Shown: positions 8,878-18,281, counted from the stretch's first letter. The stretch: DNA of 64,000 nucleotides from JAVBSX01 sp051660685 (GCA_051660685.1 JBOFQB010000098.1:13589-77588), one strand, 5' to 3'. The notes: generated by a model not told the origin, from the sequence alone. Program-made: numbers and translations.

Positions 8878-9270
8878 TTAAAGGTTGGTTTCGCTTTTGA
8901 TTTTTTCATGTTCTTCCTCCAAAACCGTTTGAAGTTCCTCGTATTGCAACCCAAAACGGAATCCTTCAACCAAATAGGTGATTGCAATTCGTTTCAACGT
9001 TTCGCTGATATAGAGCGTTGAAAAGGGGGAAGGACCGTCTGCGACAAAAACGCCCAAACCGGGTTTTTGAATGACGACCCCTTCTTTGGCAAGTTGGGCG
9101 AAAATGCGACTACATGTTGTCGGGTTAATCTTTAACTCTTTTGCCAATTGGCGGACAGAGGGGAGACGGTCCCCAGATTTCAGTCGTTGCGTGATAATTA
9201 ACCGCTTGATTTGCAGCACCACTTGTTGCGTAAGCGGTTCAGGACTGTGATAATCAAGAGTGATGTTCAT
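8878..9270 (-). CDS. GntR-family (YtrA-type) transcriptional regulator
   Basis: 130 residues from the ATG at 9270 (MNITLDYHSPEPLTQQV). The winged helix-turn-helix fills residues 10-75, with RLKSGDRLPSVRQLAKEL and NPTTCSRIFAQLAKEG as the recognition region. Only a short helical C-terminal tail follows, which is typical of YtrA regulators, which have no large ligand-binding domain. It is the first gene of a leftward operon with an ATPase, a permease and the 711-residue protein; YtrA regulators usually repress their own ABC operon. A promoter with an overlapping inverted repeat lies at 9406-9443. The longer upstream reading passes through a heptamer repeat and is not used. Confidence 0.92.
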   Translation of the reverse strand: MNITLDYHSPEPLTQQVVLQIKRLIITQRLKSGDRLPSVRQLAKELKINPTTCSRIFAQLAKEGVVIQKPGLGVFVADGPSPFSTLYISETLKRIAITYLVEGFRFGLQYEELQTVLEEEHEKIKSETNL

Positions 9271-9312
9271 AGGGAGATAGGGGATAGGGACTGGGGAATA
9301 GGGGATAGGGGG
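9271..9312. repeat. heptameric repeat abutting the gntR start codon
   Basis: Units GGGGATA, GGGACTG, GGGAATA, GGGGATA in 7-nt register on the + strand. The coding strand is C-rich and touches the ATG at 9270, leaving no room for a ribosome binding site. Confidence 0.75.
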
Positions 9313-9405
9313 AGACCGCGAACACGTTTTGCGAAAGGAGCGGCGTTTGCGTTTTTGAATCACGGAAAATTTCAAGGAGCAAAAAAGCAGCACTTGTCAG
9401 ACCAT

Positions 9406-9428
9406 CTGTATTACATAATATCATACAG
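9406..9428. promoter_or_regulatory. inverted repeat overlapping the promoter, likely GntR operator
   Basis: CTGTAT (9406-9411) and ATACAG (9423-9428) form a perfect 6-bp inverted repeat with an AT-rich centre of 11 nt. It covers the -10 box of the gntR promoter, which suits autorepression by a dimeric YtrA-type protein. Confidence 0.6.
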
Positions 9429-9443
9429 TTTTTGAAATGTCAA
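9415..9443 (-). promoter_or_regulatory. sigma70-type promoter of the gntR-ABC operon
   Basis: On the minus strand, TTGACA (9438-9443) and TATTAT (9415-9420) are separated by exactly 17 nt. This predicts transcription starting near 9408, about 140 nt before the gntR start codon. Confidence 0.8.
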
Positions 9444-9638
9444 CACTTTTTTTGTTTTTGAACTTTTTTCCGTTGAAAAAAATACCGCGACTTTGCCGTT
9501 CTCTTGAGGTATTTGGAAAAATTTTTCTGCTCTCACTTTATTTTCAGACACACTTGGGTTAGACTGGAAACAACAATTCATCTCGTTATTGCGGTTCTAT
9601 TCCGTTTGTCCTTTTATACCAGTCAATGAGGTCTTTTC

Positions 9639-10538
9639 ATGGGATCAGGGTCCGACTTTGTCGTTGAAACACGAAACCTGACAAAAATTTATCGGGATTT
9701 CTGGGGTCGTCAGAAAGTACGCGCCCTTAAAGCACTCGACCTCGAAATTCGTCGAGGAGAGGTTTTTGGTCTGCTCGGTCCGAACGGTTCGGGTAAAACA
9801 ACAACGATTAAACTTCTCTTGGGGCTTTTGTTTCCAACGAGCGGGGACATCTTTGTTCTTGGGAAAAAGGCGACCGATGTTGAGAAAAATCAGAAAATAG
9901 GGTACTTACCTGAAGAATCCTATCTTTATCGATTTCTCAACGCCGAAGAAACGCTCGATTTTTATGGTCGTCTCTTCAAACTTCCTGGGGCGGTCCGACG
10001 ACAACGGGTTTCGCAGCTGATTACTATGGTCGGTCTGGAATCCGCCCGAAAACGCCAACTTCGTGAATACTCCAAAGGAATGTCCCGGCGTATTGGTTTA
10101 GCACAAGCTCTGATTAACGATCCTGAGTTGATTTTGTTGGACGAACCAACAAGTGGATTGGACCCGATTGGGACGCGGAATATGAAAGACTTGATTCTGG
10201 AGCTGAAATCACAAGGCAAAACCGTCATCATGTCCAGTCATCTTCTCGCCGACGTTCAGGATGTTTGTGACCGAATCGGTATTCTTTATCAGGGCGAGTT
10301 GAAAGAATTGGGTCGGGTCGAGGATTTGTTGAAAATTTCGGACCAAACGGAAATCCGAGCGTCGGGACTGAGTGATTCGGCCCGAAAGAAAATCGAAGCG
10401 ATCATTGCAGAAGACAAGAGCAAGTTGTTGTTTTCAGGACATCCAACAACGACGTTGGAAGATTTGTTCCTTAACATTATTGCGGAAAGTGAAGCCCGAC
10501 CTGGTTTGCGTGTTCGGGGAGGAGGGGATAAGGCATGA
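9639..10538 (+). CDS. ABC transporter ATP-binding protein
   Basis: 299 residues. Walker A is GPNGSGKTTT (about residues 49-58), the signature is YSKGMSRRIGLAQAL, Walker B and D-loop are LILLDEPTSGLDP, and the switch His is in SSHLLADV. The C-terminal about 70 residues form a small extra domain ending in EDLFLNIIAES, as in ATPases that serve ABC-2 exporters. The stop overlaps the next gene's start (ATGA at 10535-10538), so translation is coupled to the permease. This ATPase-permease-anchored-protein trio resembles a set I recall as recurring in planctomycetes; the cargo is unknown. A weak AGG lies before the start. Confidence 0.93.
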   Translation: MGSGSDFVVETRNLTKIYRDFWGRQKVRALKALDLEIRRGEVFGLLGPNGSGKTTTIKLLLGLLFPTSGDIFVLGKKATDVEKNQKIGYLPEESYLYRFLNAEETLDFYGRLFKLPGAVRRQRVSQLITMVGLESARKRQLREYSKGMSRRIGLAQALINDPELILLDEPTSGLDPIGTRNMKDLILELKSQGKTVIMSSHLLADVQDVCDRIGILYQGELKELGRVEDLLKISDQTEIRASGLSDSARKKIEAIIAEDKSKLLFSGHPTTTLEDLFLNIIAESEARPGLRVRGGGDKA

Positions 10539-12499
10539 TTTTAGAGAAAAAAGTTCTTCCATTTGAACAATGGATCGGACCTGCGTTTTTGCATTGGGCA
10601 GGCGCAATGGGAATTCTCCTGCTCCTCGCCCTCATTGTCAGCTTTATCATTGCTGTTCTAAGATACGGATTCCGTTCCTCGTTCGTGTTTTGGATTCAGG
10701 CAATTCAGCGCGGTTTTGCCGATTTTTTCCTTCTCTCGCCCCGTCGAACTTGGGCAATTGCGAGATTGACCGTCAAAGAGTCAATCCGACGTCGCGTGCT
10801 TATCGTTTGTCTTGTTTTTTTGGTCATCCTCATGTTCGCCGGTTGGTATCTCGATCCAAGCGGTTTGGACCCGGCCCGACTCTACCTTTCTTTTGTTCTC
10901 TCGGCAACCAGTTACCTTGTCCTCTTGTTGGGACTCTTTTTAAGTGCATTTGGTTTGCCGACCGAAATTAAGACGAAAACAATTTACACGATTGTGACGA
11001 AACCTGTTCGTCCAAGTGAAATCGTTTTAGGGCGGATGTTGGGTGTGACCGTTGTCGGTTCGGTTATTTTGGCGTTTATGACGATTATGAGTTATTTTTT
11101 CGTCAACGAAACATTGAATCATCGACACATATTAACAGAGCAAGCGGATTTGACGGAAGTACCGAAACCTGGAGGGATTGGGGCGGATAATCCGCGCCGT
11201 TTGATACAGCAGGGAGAGACCCGAATTGCGAACGCACATCGACATCGTGTTGAAATCTATGCAGATGGTTCTTCATACGTCGATATGGTTAATGGACATA
11301 CACATACCGTTCGTGTTGAAGAAGGATCGGACCGACAGAAGCGTTATATTGTCGAACCGGCTGTTGGAACGATGCAAGCGCGAGTACCGGTTTATGGAAA
11401 GTTGCTTTTTAGGGGCCAAGATGGTTGGGAAACGGATCGAGGGGTCAATACCGGCAATGAATGGGGGTATCGTAGTTACATTAGTGGAGGGGGAGTTGGT
11501 CTCAGTGTAGGTTCAGGAGCTCCCAAAGACGTTGCCAATCAGAATGCGGCCTTTTGGACATTTTCGGAGATTACCCCGGAAAAATTTCCAAATGGATTAC
11601 CAATTGAAATGACGTTTTGGGTTTTCAGGACGCATAAAGGGGATATTGAGAAACGGATCAATGCAACATTGTCGTTGAGGAATCCGCAAACAGGTCTTTT
11701 TGTCGATGTTGCGCCTTTTAGTACGGATGAACGTTTAACGAAGTCGCTTTTTATACCTCGTGAGATTGAGTCGGGTTTCGCAGAAATCACGCAGAATCGA
11801 AAACGGTTGCCGAATACGGGCAAAGAGATTTTTACACCGTCGGATGCAGAGTGTGAACGGAATGAGGTCTTGACAGCGAAACGTCCATTTGATCTTTTTG
11901 AAGATTTATGTTCGGACGGAAATCTTGAGATATGGTTGCGTTGCGACGACATTCGTCAATATATTGGGGTTGCAGAAGCGGATTTGTATATTCGAGGGGA
12001 AGATGCGTCGATTCTTCTGAATTTTGCGAAAGGTTTCTTTGGTATTTGGCAACAGATGGTGTTGGTGATTGCTTTTGGAGTCGTGCTGAGCACGTTTTTG
12101 AGTGGACCGGTTTCCATGCTCGCAACATTGGGGATTACGGTTGCTGGATTTTTCAAGTCGCTTTTGCTCAGTATAGGACTTCTGCGAGAACTTGGCGGGG
12201 GACCGACAGAAGCGTTTGTCCGATTGGTGACGCAGAAGAATCTGGTGATTGATCTTCCAACCGGTTTTTCGACGACCTTCGTCAAAGCGGTTGATTTTAT
12301 ATTGGGGATGTTTCTTGCGATTATCGCGCAGGTTATTCCCCCCCTTTCCGATTTTTATTTGAACTATTTGGCCCTTTCGAGCGGATTTGATATACCGATC
12401 AATTGGTTGTTGCAGAATTTAATGGTGACATTGGGTTATGCGTTTCCATTGTTTATTACAGGTTATCTTATTTTGAGTCGGCGTGAAATCGCAAGGTAA
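10535..12499 (+). CDS. ABC-2 permease with large extramembrane insertion
   Basis: 654 residues. Hydrophobic segments lie near residues 22-45, 88-105, 118-145 and 165-190, then at about 495-560 and 590-654. Residues about 195-490 form a soluble, Gly/Asp-rich block between the two membrane halves. The segment KTIYTIVTKPVRPSEIVLGRMLGV is characteristic of permeases annotated as involved in multicopper-enzyme maturation (NosY-like), which are common in planctomycetes. It overlaps the ATPase gene by 4 nt and works with it. The size and position of the insertion suggest a domain that contacts cargo or a partner outside the membrane; this is inference. Confidence 0.85.
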   Translation: MILEKKVLPFEQWIGPAFLHWAGAMGILLLLALIVSFIIAVLRYGFRSSFVFWIQAIQRGFADFFLLSPRRTWAIARLTVKESIRRRVLIVCLVFLVILMFAGWYLDPSGLDPARLYLSFVLSATSYLVLLLGLFLSAFGLPTEIKTKTIYTIVTKPVRPSEIVLGRMLGVTVVGSVILAFMTIMSYFFVNETLNHRHILTEQADLTEVPKPGGIGADNPRRLIQQGETRIANAHRHRVEIYADGSSYVDMVNGHTHTVRVEEGSDRQKRYIVEPAVGTMQARVPVYGKLLFRGQDGWETDRGVNTGNEWGYRSYISGGGVGLSVGSGAPKDVANQNAAFWTFSEITPEKFPNGLPIEMTFWVFRTHKGDIEKRINATLSLRNPQTGLFVDVAPFSTDERLTKSLFIPREIESGFAEITQNRKRLPNTGKEIFTPSDAECERNEVLTAKRPFDLFEDLCSDGNLEIWLRCDDIRQYIGVAEADLYIRGEDASILLNFAKGFFGIWQQMVLVIAFGVVLSTFLSGPVSMLATLGITVAGFFKSLLLSIGLLRELGGGPTEAFVRLVTQKNLVIDLPTGFSTTFVKAVDFILGMFLAIIAQVIPPLSDFYLNYLALSSGFDIPINWLLQNLMVTLGYAFPLFITGYLILSRREIAR

Positions 12500-12532
12500 A
12501 AGGGAGAACAGGATATACAGGAGAGAGAAGTC

Positions 12533-14845
12533 ATGACAGCACAACGAGCGTATTATCGTCGAATATTTTATGGTGTGATTATTTTGGTTCTACTTTTGCC
12601 GTTGTACCTTTTAGGACGTCCGGCGACGTTGCGTATGACGCCGGACGGACTGCAAGTGCAGCAGGGCGGGGTTTTGGCGAAGATTCTTGCGGAAGAGGAG
12701 TTGGCTTCTTCGCAGGTTGGTGAGATTGACCCGGCAAGTAGTGCGATCCAGTTGGCGACGTTTGGACTGAAAGGAGTTGCAATTGCGATTCTTTGGAATC
12801 AGTCGCAGGAGTTTCAGAAGAAACGGGATTGGAACAATGTGATTGCGGCGAGCAACCAGTTGATTCGTCTGGAACCGCATTTCACGTCGATTTGGGAATT
12901 TGTCAGTTGGCAATTTGCGTATAATGCGTCGGCACAATTTGATGATTACCGTGAACGGTATCGTTGGGTGATTCGCGGATTCGATTTTGTTGTGGACGGA
13001 ACGAAATACAATCGGACCTCGCCGATTCTTTTTCACAAAGCGGGTTGGACGATTTCGCAGCGATTGGGAATTGCCGACGAGAAGGAGCAATTTCGGCGAT
13101 TATTTCGGGAAGATGATGATTTTCATACTCGATACCACACTCCTTCATTGGCGGAGAGGGACAACTGGCGGATTGGTCGGAATTGGTATTTGCAGTCAGA
13201 GGACATGGTTCAGAATGGGGCAAATCTCGGGAAGATGTCGGAACCGTTGTTTTACATGCATTCTCGCATGAACTTAATTCATTATGTCCAATGGAGGGAG
13301 TTGGAGGGATTTTTTGGTGAGGATGGTCAAGGAGAGGAAATCAAGGCATTATGGGATGTTGCGGAGCAAGCATGGAGAGACTATGGTCGCAAGGAGTTTA
13401 AGACACCGATTCAGAAGCAGGATGGAACGTATTGGATGACATCGTTCTTACGATATGATGACTGCACGGAGCAGATTGCGGAGCTGACGAAAGAATTGCA
13501 GGGGTTGGAACCGGGACTTTTGGAGCGATTGGTGCTTGAGAACTGGGAAAAATTGCGAGAACGTTCCAATGGAGAAGCGTTACAAGCAAGTCTTTTGGAA
13601 TGGTTGGCGGAAGGGGGCGATCAGGCGACGATTATTCGAGCTTATTTGGACGAGAAGGAGCCGGGTTGGGTTGATCGTTTTCTCGAAATTCAGGATCAGA
13701 CACGTCGGGCTATATTGGGTGTTGATGCTGGTATTCTGGAGAAGCCCTCTGTGTTGTTGACCGATCAGGAAGAGGCCGTTGTGACGAATATGGGGAATGT
13801 TTATCAACGGTTGATAGGGGAAGCGAGGTCGCAATTTCATGATTTTACCGTCAAGTTAATCGTCGATAACATATCAGATCGTGATTTACGCGGTCGGGCG
13901 TTGGAAATCCAGAATGAGATTGCTGGATTGGACCTTGAGAAGCAGGTTTCGCAGTCAATCCGTGAACTGGTCAATTACCCTCATCGAATCCGGGAATTTA
14001 GATTTGAAAAACAGGATGATGCGATTCAGGCCCGTCGAAAGGTTTTTGAGGGGCGAAAGGTCTTTCGGGAAGGGGAGCTGAGTATGTCTGACCGACTTTG
14101 GGTTGAAGCCCTCCAACATTGGGAGAACATGGTCGAGACCCCTGAATTTGGTGAAATGGTGAAGGAGGATTGGTTGTTTACACGAGATATTCTGGAATTT
14201 TTGGACCGGTATGTGGTTATTCTCGATGCTCGTGAAAAGGTGTTTCCTGAACACTATCCCTTACGAGCATTTGTCAAACGCAATTTGATTCGTGATATGC
14301 AGTATACTGGTCAGGACAAGAAAGCCGAGATGTTGGAGGAATTGCTGGAAAAAGGAGAATATGAACAGGTAATGGTTGGTGTTAAATCCTTGTTGCAGGA
14401 TTTAACGACATTGAATCAGATCAATCAACACATGAAATTGGGAGCCGTTCCAGAGATAAAGGAAGCGTCGATCAAAGCGGTTTCGGTTTTTGTTCGTTGT
14501 CTGATGCAGTTGGGACAACCAATTCCAAAGACATTACCAGATGTTACATTGAGGTTGTATGTTGATTTGATGCTCAAACATGATCCTTTACAATGGAAAG
14601 CGGTTGAGCTTTCTAACACGGGTCTTTCCTTATGTGCCGATGAGCAGTATGCCGCTTCACAGCAAATGTTGGAACAGGCGGTTGAACAATGGAACCAAGT
14701 GTTACATCGTTATCCTTTATTGTATTCACAACCTTCCTCCGTTTATTATGGTGTGATTGGTCGGGTTGCACAAAGTTACAAGAAGACCCTCGAAATGCAA
14801 GGTAAGGGACTTCCTGAGAATTTTACGTTGGGGATGTTTTTGTAG
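12533..14845 (+). CDS. membrane-anchored helical protein of unknown function, partner of the ABC module
   Basis: 770 residues. One N-terminal transmembrane segment (FYGVIILVLLLPLYLLG, about residues 12-28) is followed by a long soluble, mostly helical region. Residues about 75-160 (WNNVIAASNQLIRLEPHFTS and onward) look TPR-like. GGAGAG precedes the ATG, and the gene starts 33 nt after the permease stop, so it is in the same operon. I believe similar proteins sit next to ABC-2 permeases in other planctomycetes but know no function. It may assemble on the permease at the membrane; this is inference from order only. Confidence 0.78.
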   Translation: MTAQRAYYRRIFYGVIILVLLLPLYLLGRPATLRMTPDGLQVQQGGVLAKILAEEELASSQVGEIDPASSAIQLATFGLKGVAIAILWNQSQEFQKKRDWNNVIAASNQLIRLEPHFTSIWEFVSWQFAYNASAQFDDYRERYRWVIRGFDFVVDGTKYNRTSPILFHKAGWTISQRLGIADEKEQFRRLFREDDDFHTRYHTPSLAERDNWRIGRNWYLQSEDMVQNGANLGKMSEPLFYMHSRMNLIHYVQWRELEGFFGEDGQGEEIKALWDVAEQAWRDYGRKEFKTPIQKQDGTYWMTSFLRYDDCTEQIAELTKELQGLEPGLLERLVLENWEKLRERSNGEALQASLLEWLAEGGDQATIIRAYLDEKEPGWVDRFLEIQDQTRRAILGVDAGILEKPSVLLTDQEEAVVTNMGNVYQRLIGEARSQFHDFTVKLIVDNISDRDLRGRALEIQNEIAGLDLEKQVSQSIRELVNYPHRIREFRFEKQDDAIQARRKVFEGRKVFREGELSMSDRLWVEALQHWENMVETPEFGEMVKEDWLFTRDILEFLDRYVVILDAREKVFPEHYPLRAFVKRNLIRDMQYTGQDKKAEMLEELLEKGEYEQVMVGVKSLLQDLTTLNQINQHMKLGAVPEIKEASIKAVSVFVRCLMQLGQPIPKTLPDVTLRLYVDLMLKHDPLQWKAVELSNTGLSLCADEQYAASQQMLEQAVEQWNQVLHRYPLLYSQPSSVYYGVIGRVAQSYKKTLEMQGKGLPENFTLGMFL

Positions 14846-14881
14846 ACGACACCGACCGAGAAAGCAACCGAATAAGGAAAG

Positions 14882-16762
14882 ATGTCACGATTGTCCCCCC
14901 AACAATCCCGATTGCAGGATGATCTTCGCGGTTTGATCGAGGGGGAAGTTCGTTGTGATGTTGTGACTCAACAACTTTATGCAACGGATGCTAGTCCTTT
15001 TGAGATACGACCGCAAGGAGTTGTTTGGCCCCGGACAAGGGATGATGTTGTGCAATGTGTTCGATATGCGGGGGAAAACAACATATCGATTCATGCAAGA
15101 GGATCGGGGACAGGTCGAAATGGGGGGGCACTTGGAAAGGGGCTGATTCTTGATTTTTCCCGTTATATGAGGCGTGTGATTCATTCGGAGGAGGATTGGG
15201 TTCGTGTTCAGCCGGGTTTGACATTGAGCCGTTTGAATCAGCATCTTGGGCGGTTGCATCAACGCCGGATCGGTCCTGATCCGGGTTTTCGACCAACGAC
15301 AACTTTGGGGAGTGTTTTGGGGGGAGATGGAGCCGGTTCTCGTTGGTTGAAATACGGTTCGCCCCGCAATCATGTGCGTTCGTTGGAAGTGGTTTTGGCG
15401 AACGGAGAGGTGTTGGAATTGCATTGTCCTGACTTTGCAATGAAGTTGTACGGACAAGAAGGGATTGGGATTGGAGAAGAAAATGCCTCTTTGAATCGGC
15501 AGACATTGTTGAACCGGCAATTGTTGAATCGGCAAAGGACGTTGGATCGCTCTGTTGCTGAAGAAGACGGGCAGTCGGTTTTTTCGGGAAGTCTCAACCG
15601 TCTCAATCACGAGCTAAAATCGATTTTAAGTCCGGTCCAACAAGAAATTGGACGATTGCAGCTGGAGAACCGGCCGGATCGGTCAGGATACCGTTTGAAC
15701 GGCGTGTTGTCTGGTATCTCAACGTCGATTGGAACGGTCACGTCGCCTTATCGTTCTGACGACCTTACATTGCAAGCGTCAAACGGTTTGACGCCGGAAA
15801 TTTCAAATGGTCTTGAATCGAATCGGTCGCAATCGGTCACGCAAATAGTCGCGCAAACCGTTGAGCAATCGGTCGATTGGTCACGATTGTTCGTTGGAAG
15901 TGAGGGAACACTCGGTCTGATTACAGAAGCAACCCTTAAAACAGTTCCACTTCCGTTTGCCGAAAATAGCGTTCTGTTACTTTTTGACTCGCTCGAACAG
16001 GCCGTTCGGTCGATTCCTCGCATTCTTGATTATCAGCCCTCTGTTTGCGATTTAATGGATCGACGTCGGGTCAATATGGTCCGGGATGAAGACAAACGGG
16101 CGCAGCTCTATCTTCCCCAAGAGTCTGAAGCCGCAATTCTTGTTGAAGTGGATGATGAAACCAACAGAGGGGTTCAGGATCGATTACTTGAACTGGTTGA
16201 GGGGATACAAACGAGTGAAAAAGCCTGTTTTGGAACCTGTGTTGCCGAAGAAGAACAGGAACGGTTCCTCTTTCGATCCTTTTTTGATCGAGGTGAACTC
16301 GCCCTTGCCCGAATGCCGTATACCGTTTACTCTCTTCCCCTCATCAACGGTATTTTCGTCCCTGTTGAAAAGATGCCGCATTTTCTGCTCAATATACAGA
16401 ACTTGTGTAAACGCAATGAGGTTTCAGCGTCCTTTTTCGGGCCGATTGGTCAAGGTCAGTTGGACATCCAACTCCTCATTCCTCGTTCCTGCGATTCGAT
16501 TGCCGATCTGTTGAATCACTTATGCCGGGAACTGTTTGTTGAAGTGTTACATCACAACGGTTCGATCAGTTGTTCAGGTGTACTTGGCATAACGGGAACA
16601 CCTTTCCTACGTTTACAGCATGAACTGTTGTACCCCTTTTTCCGCCAAATCAAAGAGTTGCTCGATCCGCAACAAATTTTGAACCCGGGAAAGGTCGTTG
16701 CCAGTTCCATTGAAGAGGAATCCGATTGGAGTCGGTTATTACGCCTAAAAAAAGGGGGGTAA
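14882..16762 (+). CDS. FAD-linked oxidase (GlcD/DLD type) without the Fe-S half
   Basis: 626 residues with AAGGAAAG before the ATG. The PCMH-type FAD-binding domain is clear at about residues 40-190 (ARGSGTGRNGGALG, PGFRPTTTLGSVLGGDGAGS). The C-terminal FAD-oxidase domain begins at LFVGSEGTLGLITEATLK and ends at DPQQILNPGKV. Many planctomycete relatives continue into a cysteine-rich Fe-S domain of several hundred residues; here the chain stops about 20 residues after LNPGKV. Residues about 200-330 hold extra material, with LNRQ repeated in SLNRQTLLNRQLLNRQ and a Ser/Asn-rich stretch before the SEGTLG block. Probably oxidises a 2-hydroxy acid at the membrane side; substrate unknown. Follows the 770-residue gene by 36 nt. 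Confidence 0.87.
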   Translation: MSRLSPQQSRLQDDLRGLIEGEVRCDVVTQQLYATDASPFEIRPQGVVWPRTRDDVVQCVRYAGENNISIHARGSGTGRNGGALGKGLILDFSRYMRRVIHSEEDWVRVQPGLTLSRLNQHLGRLHQRRIGPDPGFRPTTTLGSVLGGDGAGSRWLKYGSPRNHVRSLEVVLANGEVLELHCPDFAMKLYGQEGIGIGEENASLNRQTLLNRQLLNRQRTLDRSVAEEDGQSVFSGSLNRLNHELKSILSPVQQEIGRLQLENRPDRSGYRLNGVLSGISTSIGTVTSPYRSDDLTLQASNGLTPEISNGLESNRSQSVTQIVAQTVEQSVDWSRLFVGSEGTLGLITEATLKTVPLPFAENSVLLLFDSLEQAVRSIPRILDYQPSVCDLMDRRRVNMVRDEDKRAQLYLPQESEAAILVEVDDETNRGVQDRLLELVEGIQTSEKACFGTCVAEEEQERFLFRSFFDRGELALARMPYTVYSLPLINGIFVPVEKMPHFLLNIQNLCKRNEVSASFFGPIGQGQLDIQLLIPRSCDSIADLLNHLCRELFVEVLHHNGSISCSGVLGITGTPFLRLQHELLYPFFRQIKELLDPQQILNPGKVVASSIEEESDWSRLLRLKKGG

Positions 16763-17021
16763 GGTTAGATGTGTTTTTGACCCGATTGAACGGGATACCT
16801 CGACGTATTCACGATTTTGCGGTATAACAATTCTTACGGTATAACGAAAATGCGCTCAATCGTCTCTGTTTTTTCAAAATGGACCCGGGTCAAAATTAGT
16901 TTTGCCCTTTTTGTGGAAACAGACCGACAAAATGCGGTTGAAACCCTTTTAACGGTATAATTTAATTTGACACGGTTCCAAAGAATTATTCTGGAAACTC
17001 CAACAAAAACGTACACGAACA
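16763..17021 (+). promoter_or_regulatory. proA upstream region with repeated GGTATAA boxes
   Basis: Three GGTATAA sequences occur at 16821, 16839 and 16955, the last as GGTATAATT. TATAAT at 16956-16961 may be the -10 box for proA, but no good -35 box is found 17 nt upstream. The first two are 18 nt apart. The same ACGGTATAATC string appears at about 29447, upstream of the giant gene. Confidence 0.35.
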
Positions 17022-18281
17022 ATGATGAAACTGCCTGATTACTGTCGAACGGTTGCCGAAAATGCGAAAGAAGCATCTTATGGAATGTCGCTCATTACTG
17101 GAGAGCAGAAGAATCATTGGTTGAAAACGGTTGCCCGAATGATTAAAGAACAGGAAACGGCGATTCTTTATGAGAATCAGAAGGATTTGGATGCTGCGCC
17201 CGGGTTTGGTCTGACGGATGCTGAGACGGACCGATTGCTGTTGAATCCGAAACGACTTTTGGGCATCATTCACGCTCTTGAAGAGATCGCAATGTTTCCC
17301 GACCCGATTGGAAGTATCATTGAATCGAAAATCCGTCCTAACGGTCTGGAAGTACAAAAAGTCCGCGTCCCGCTTGGAGTTGTCTTCTTTATTTATGAAT
17401 CACGTCCGAATGTAACCCCGGATGCAGCTGCAATTTGTGTGAAAAGCTCCAACGCCGTTATTTTGCGGGGCGGAAAAGAAGCATTTCATTCCAACATGAT
17501 GTTTGCCCGATTGTTGCAGGAAGCAGGAAGAGAAGCAGGACTGCCTGAACATGTTGTGCAACTTGTTGAAACGACAGATCGAGAAGCAGTTGGTCATTTT
17601 CTCAAGATGCCCGAGTCCATTGACGTTGCGATTCCCCGGGGAGGTGAAAGTCTGATTCGCCGAGTCAGCGAAGAAGCCCAGATGCCGGTTATTAAACATT
17701 TTGCGGGCAATTGTCATGTTTATATCGATCAATACGCCGATATTGATGTTGCGGAAAAAGTGCTTATTAACGCAAAATGTCAAAGAATGGGCGTGTGTAA
17801 TGCAGCAGAATCATTGGTTGTACATCGAAGTATTGCGGAAGAGGTATTACCGCGAATTGCCGTTTCGTTGAAAAACAATGGAATTGAGATGCGAGGGGAT
17901 GAAACGGTTTGTTCATTGATTGAAGAGGCTCAATCGGCGATTGAGGCGGATTACAAAAAAGAGTATCATGGACCGGTCATTTCAATCCGGGTCGTCGATT
18001 CACTCAATGCGGCGATTGAACATATCAATCGGTATAGTGATCAACACACAGAAGCGATTATTACGAAGGATTTGGCGTCCGCGCGTGAATTTGCGAGACG
18101 GATTGACAGTTCGGCGGTCATGATTAACGCAAGTACACGGTTTAATGACGGGGGAGAATTTGGGTTGGGCGCGGAAATCGGAATCAGTACCGACAAATTT
18201 CATGCAAGAGGTCCTTGCGGGATAAATGAACTGACGAGTTATAAGTATATTGTGTACGGAACGGGGCAGATCAGAGAATAA
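17022..18281 (+). CDS. proA: glutamate-5-semialdehyde dehydrogenase (gamma-glutamyl phosphate reductase)
   Basis: 419 residues, the usual ProA length. The enzyme reduces glutamyl-5-phosphate with NADPH to glutamate semialdehyde, the second step of proline synthesis. Family blocks are present: VPLGVVFFIYESRPNVTPDAA, SSNAVILRGGKEA, IPRGGESLIRRV, and the catalytic Cys in GVCNAAESL. The C-terminal FNDGGEFGLGAEIGIST and the ending HARGPCGINELTSYKYIVYG are typical. Two ATG codons stand in tandem at the start and no clear ribosome binding site is seen. proB is not in this window, so the gene appears to be expressed separately. Confidence 0.96.
   Translation: MMKLPDYCRTVAENAKEASYGMSLITGEQKNHWLKTVARMIKEQETAILYENQKDLDAAPGFGLTDAETDRLLLNPKRLLGIIHALEEIAMFPDPIGSIIESKIRPNGLEVQKVRVPLGVVFFIYESRPNVTPDAAAICVKSSNAVILRGGKEAFHSNMMFARLLQEAGREAGLPEHVVQLVETTDREAVGHFLKMPESIDVAIPRGGESLIRRVSEEAQMPVIKHFAGNCHVYIDQYADIDVAEKVLINAKCQRMGVCNAAESLVVHRSIAEEVLPRIAVSLKNNGIEMRGDETVCSLIEEAQSAIEADYKKEYHGPVISIRVVDSLNAAIEHINRYSDQHTEAIITKDLASAREFARRIDSSAVMINASTRFNDGGEFGLGAEIGISTDKFHARGPCGINELTSYKYIVYGTGQIRE

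Noticed and set aside
16967..16992. TTGACA at 16967-16972 as the -35 box of proA
   Set aside because: The nearest -10-like box (TATTCT) is only 14 nt away, too short for a usual sigma70 promoter.
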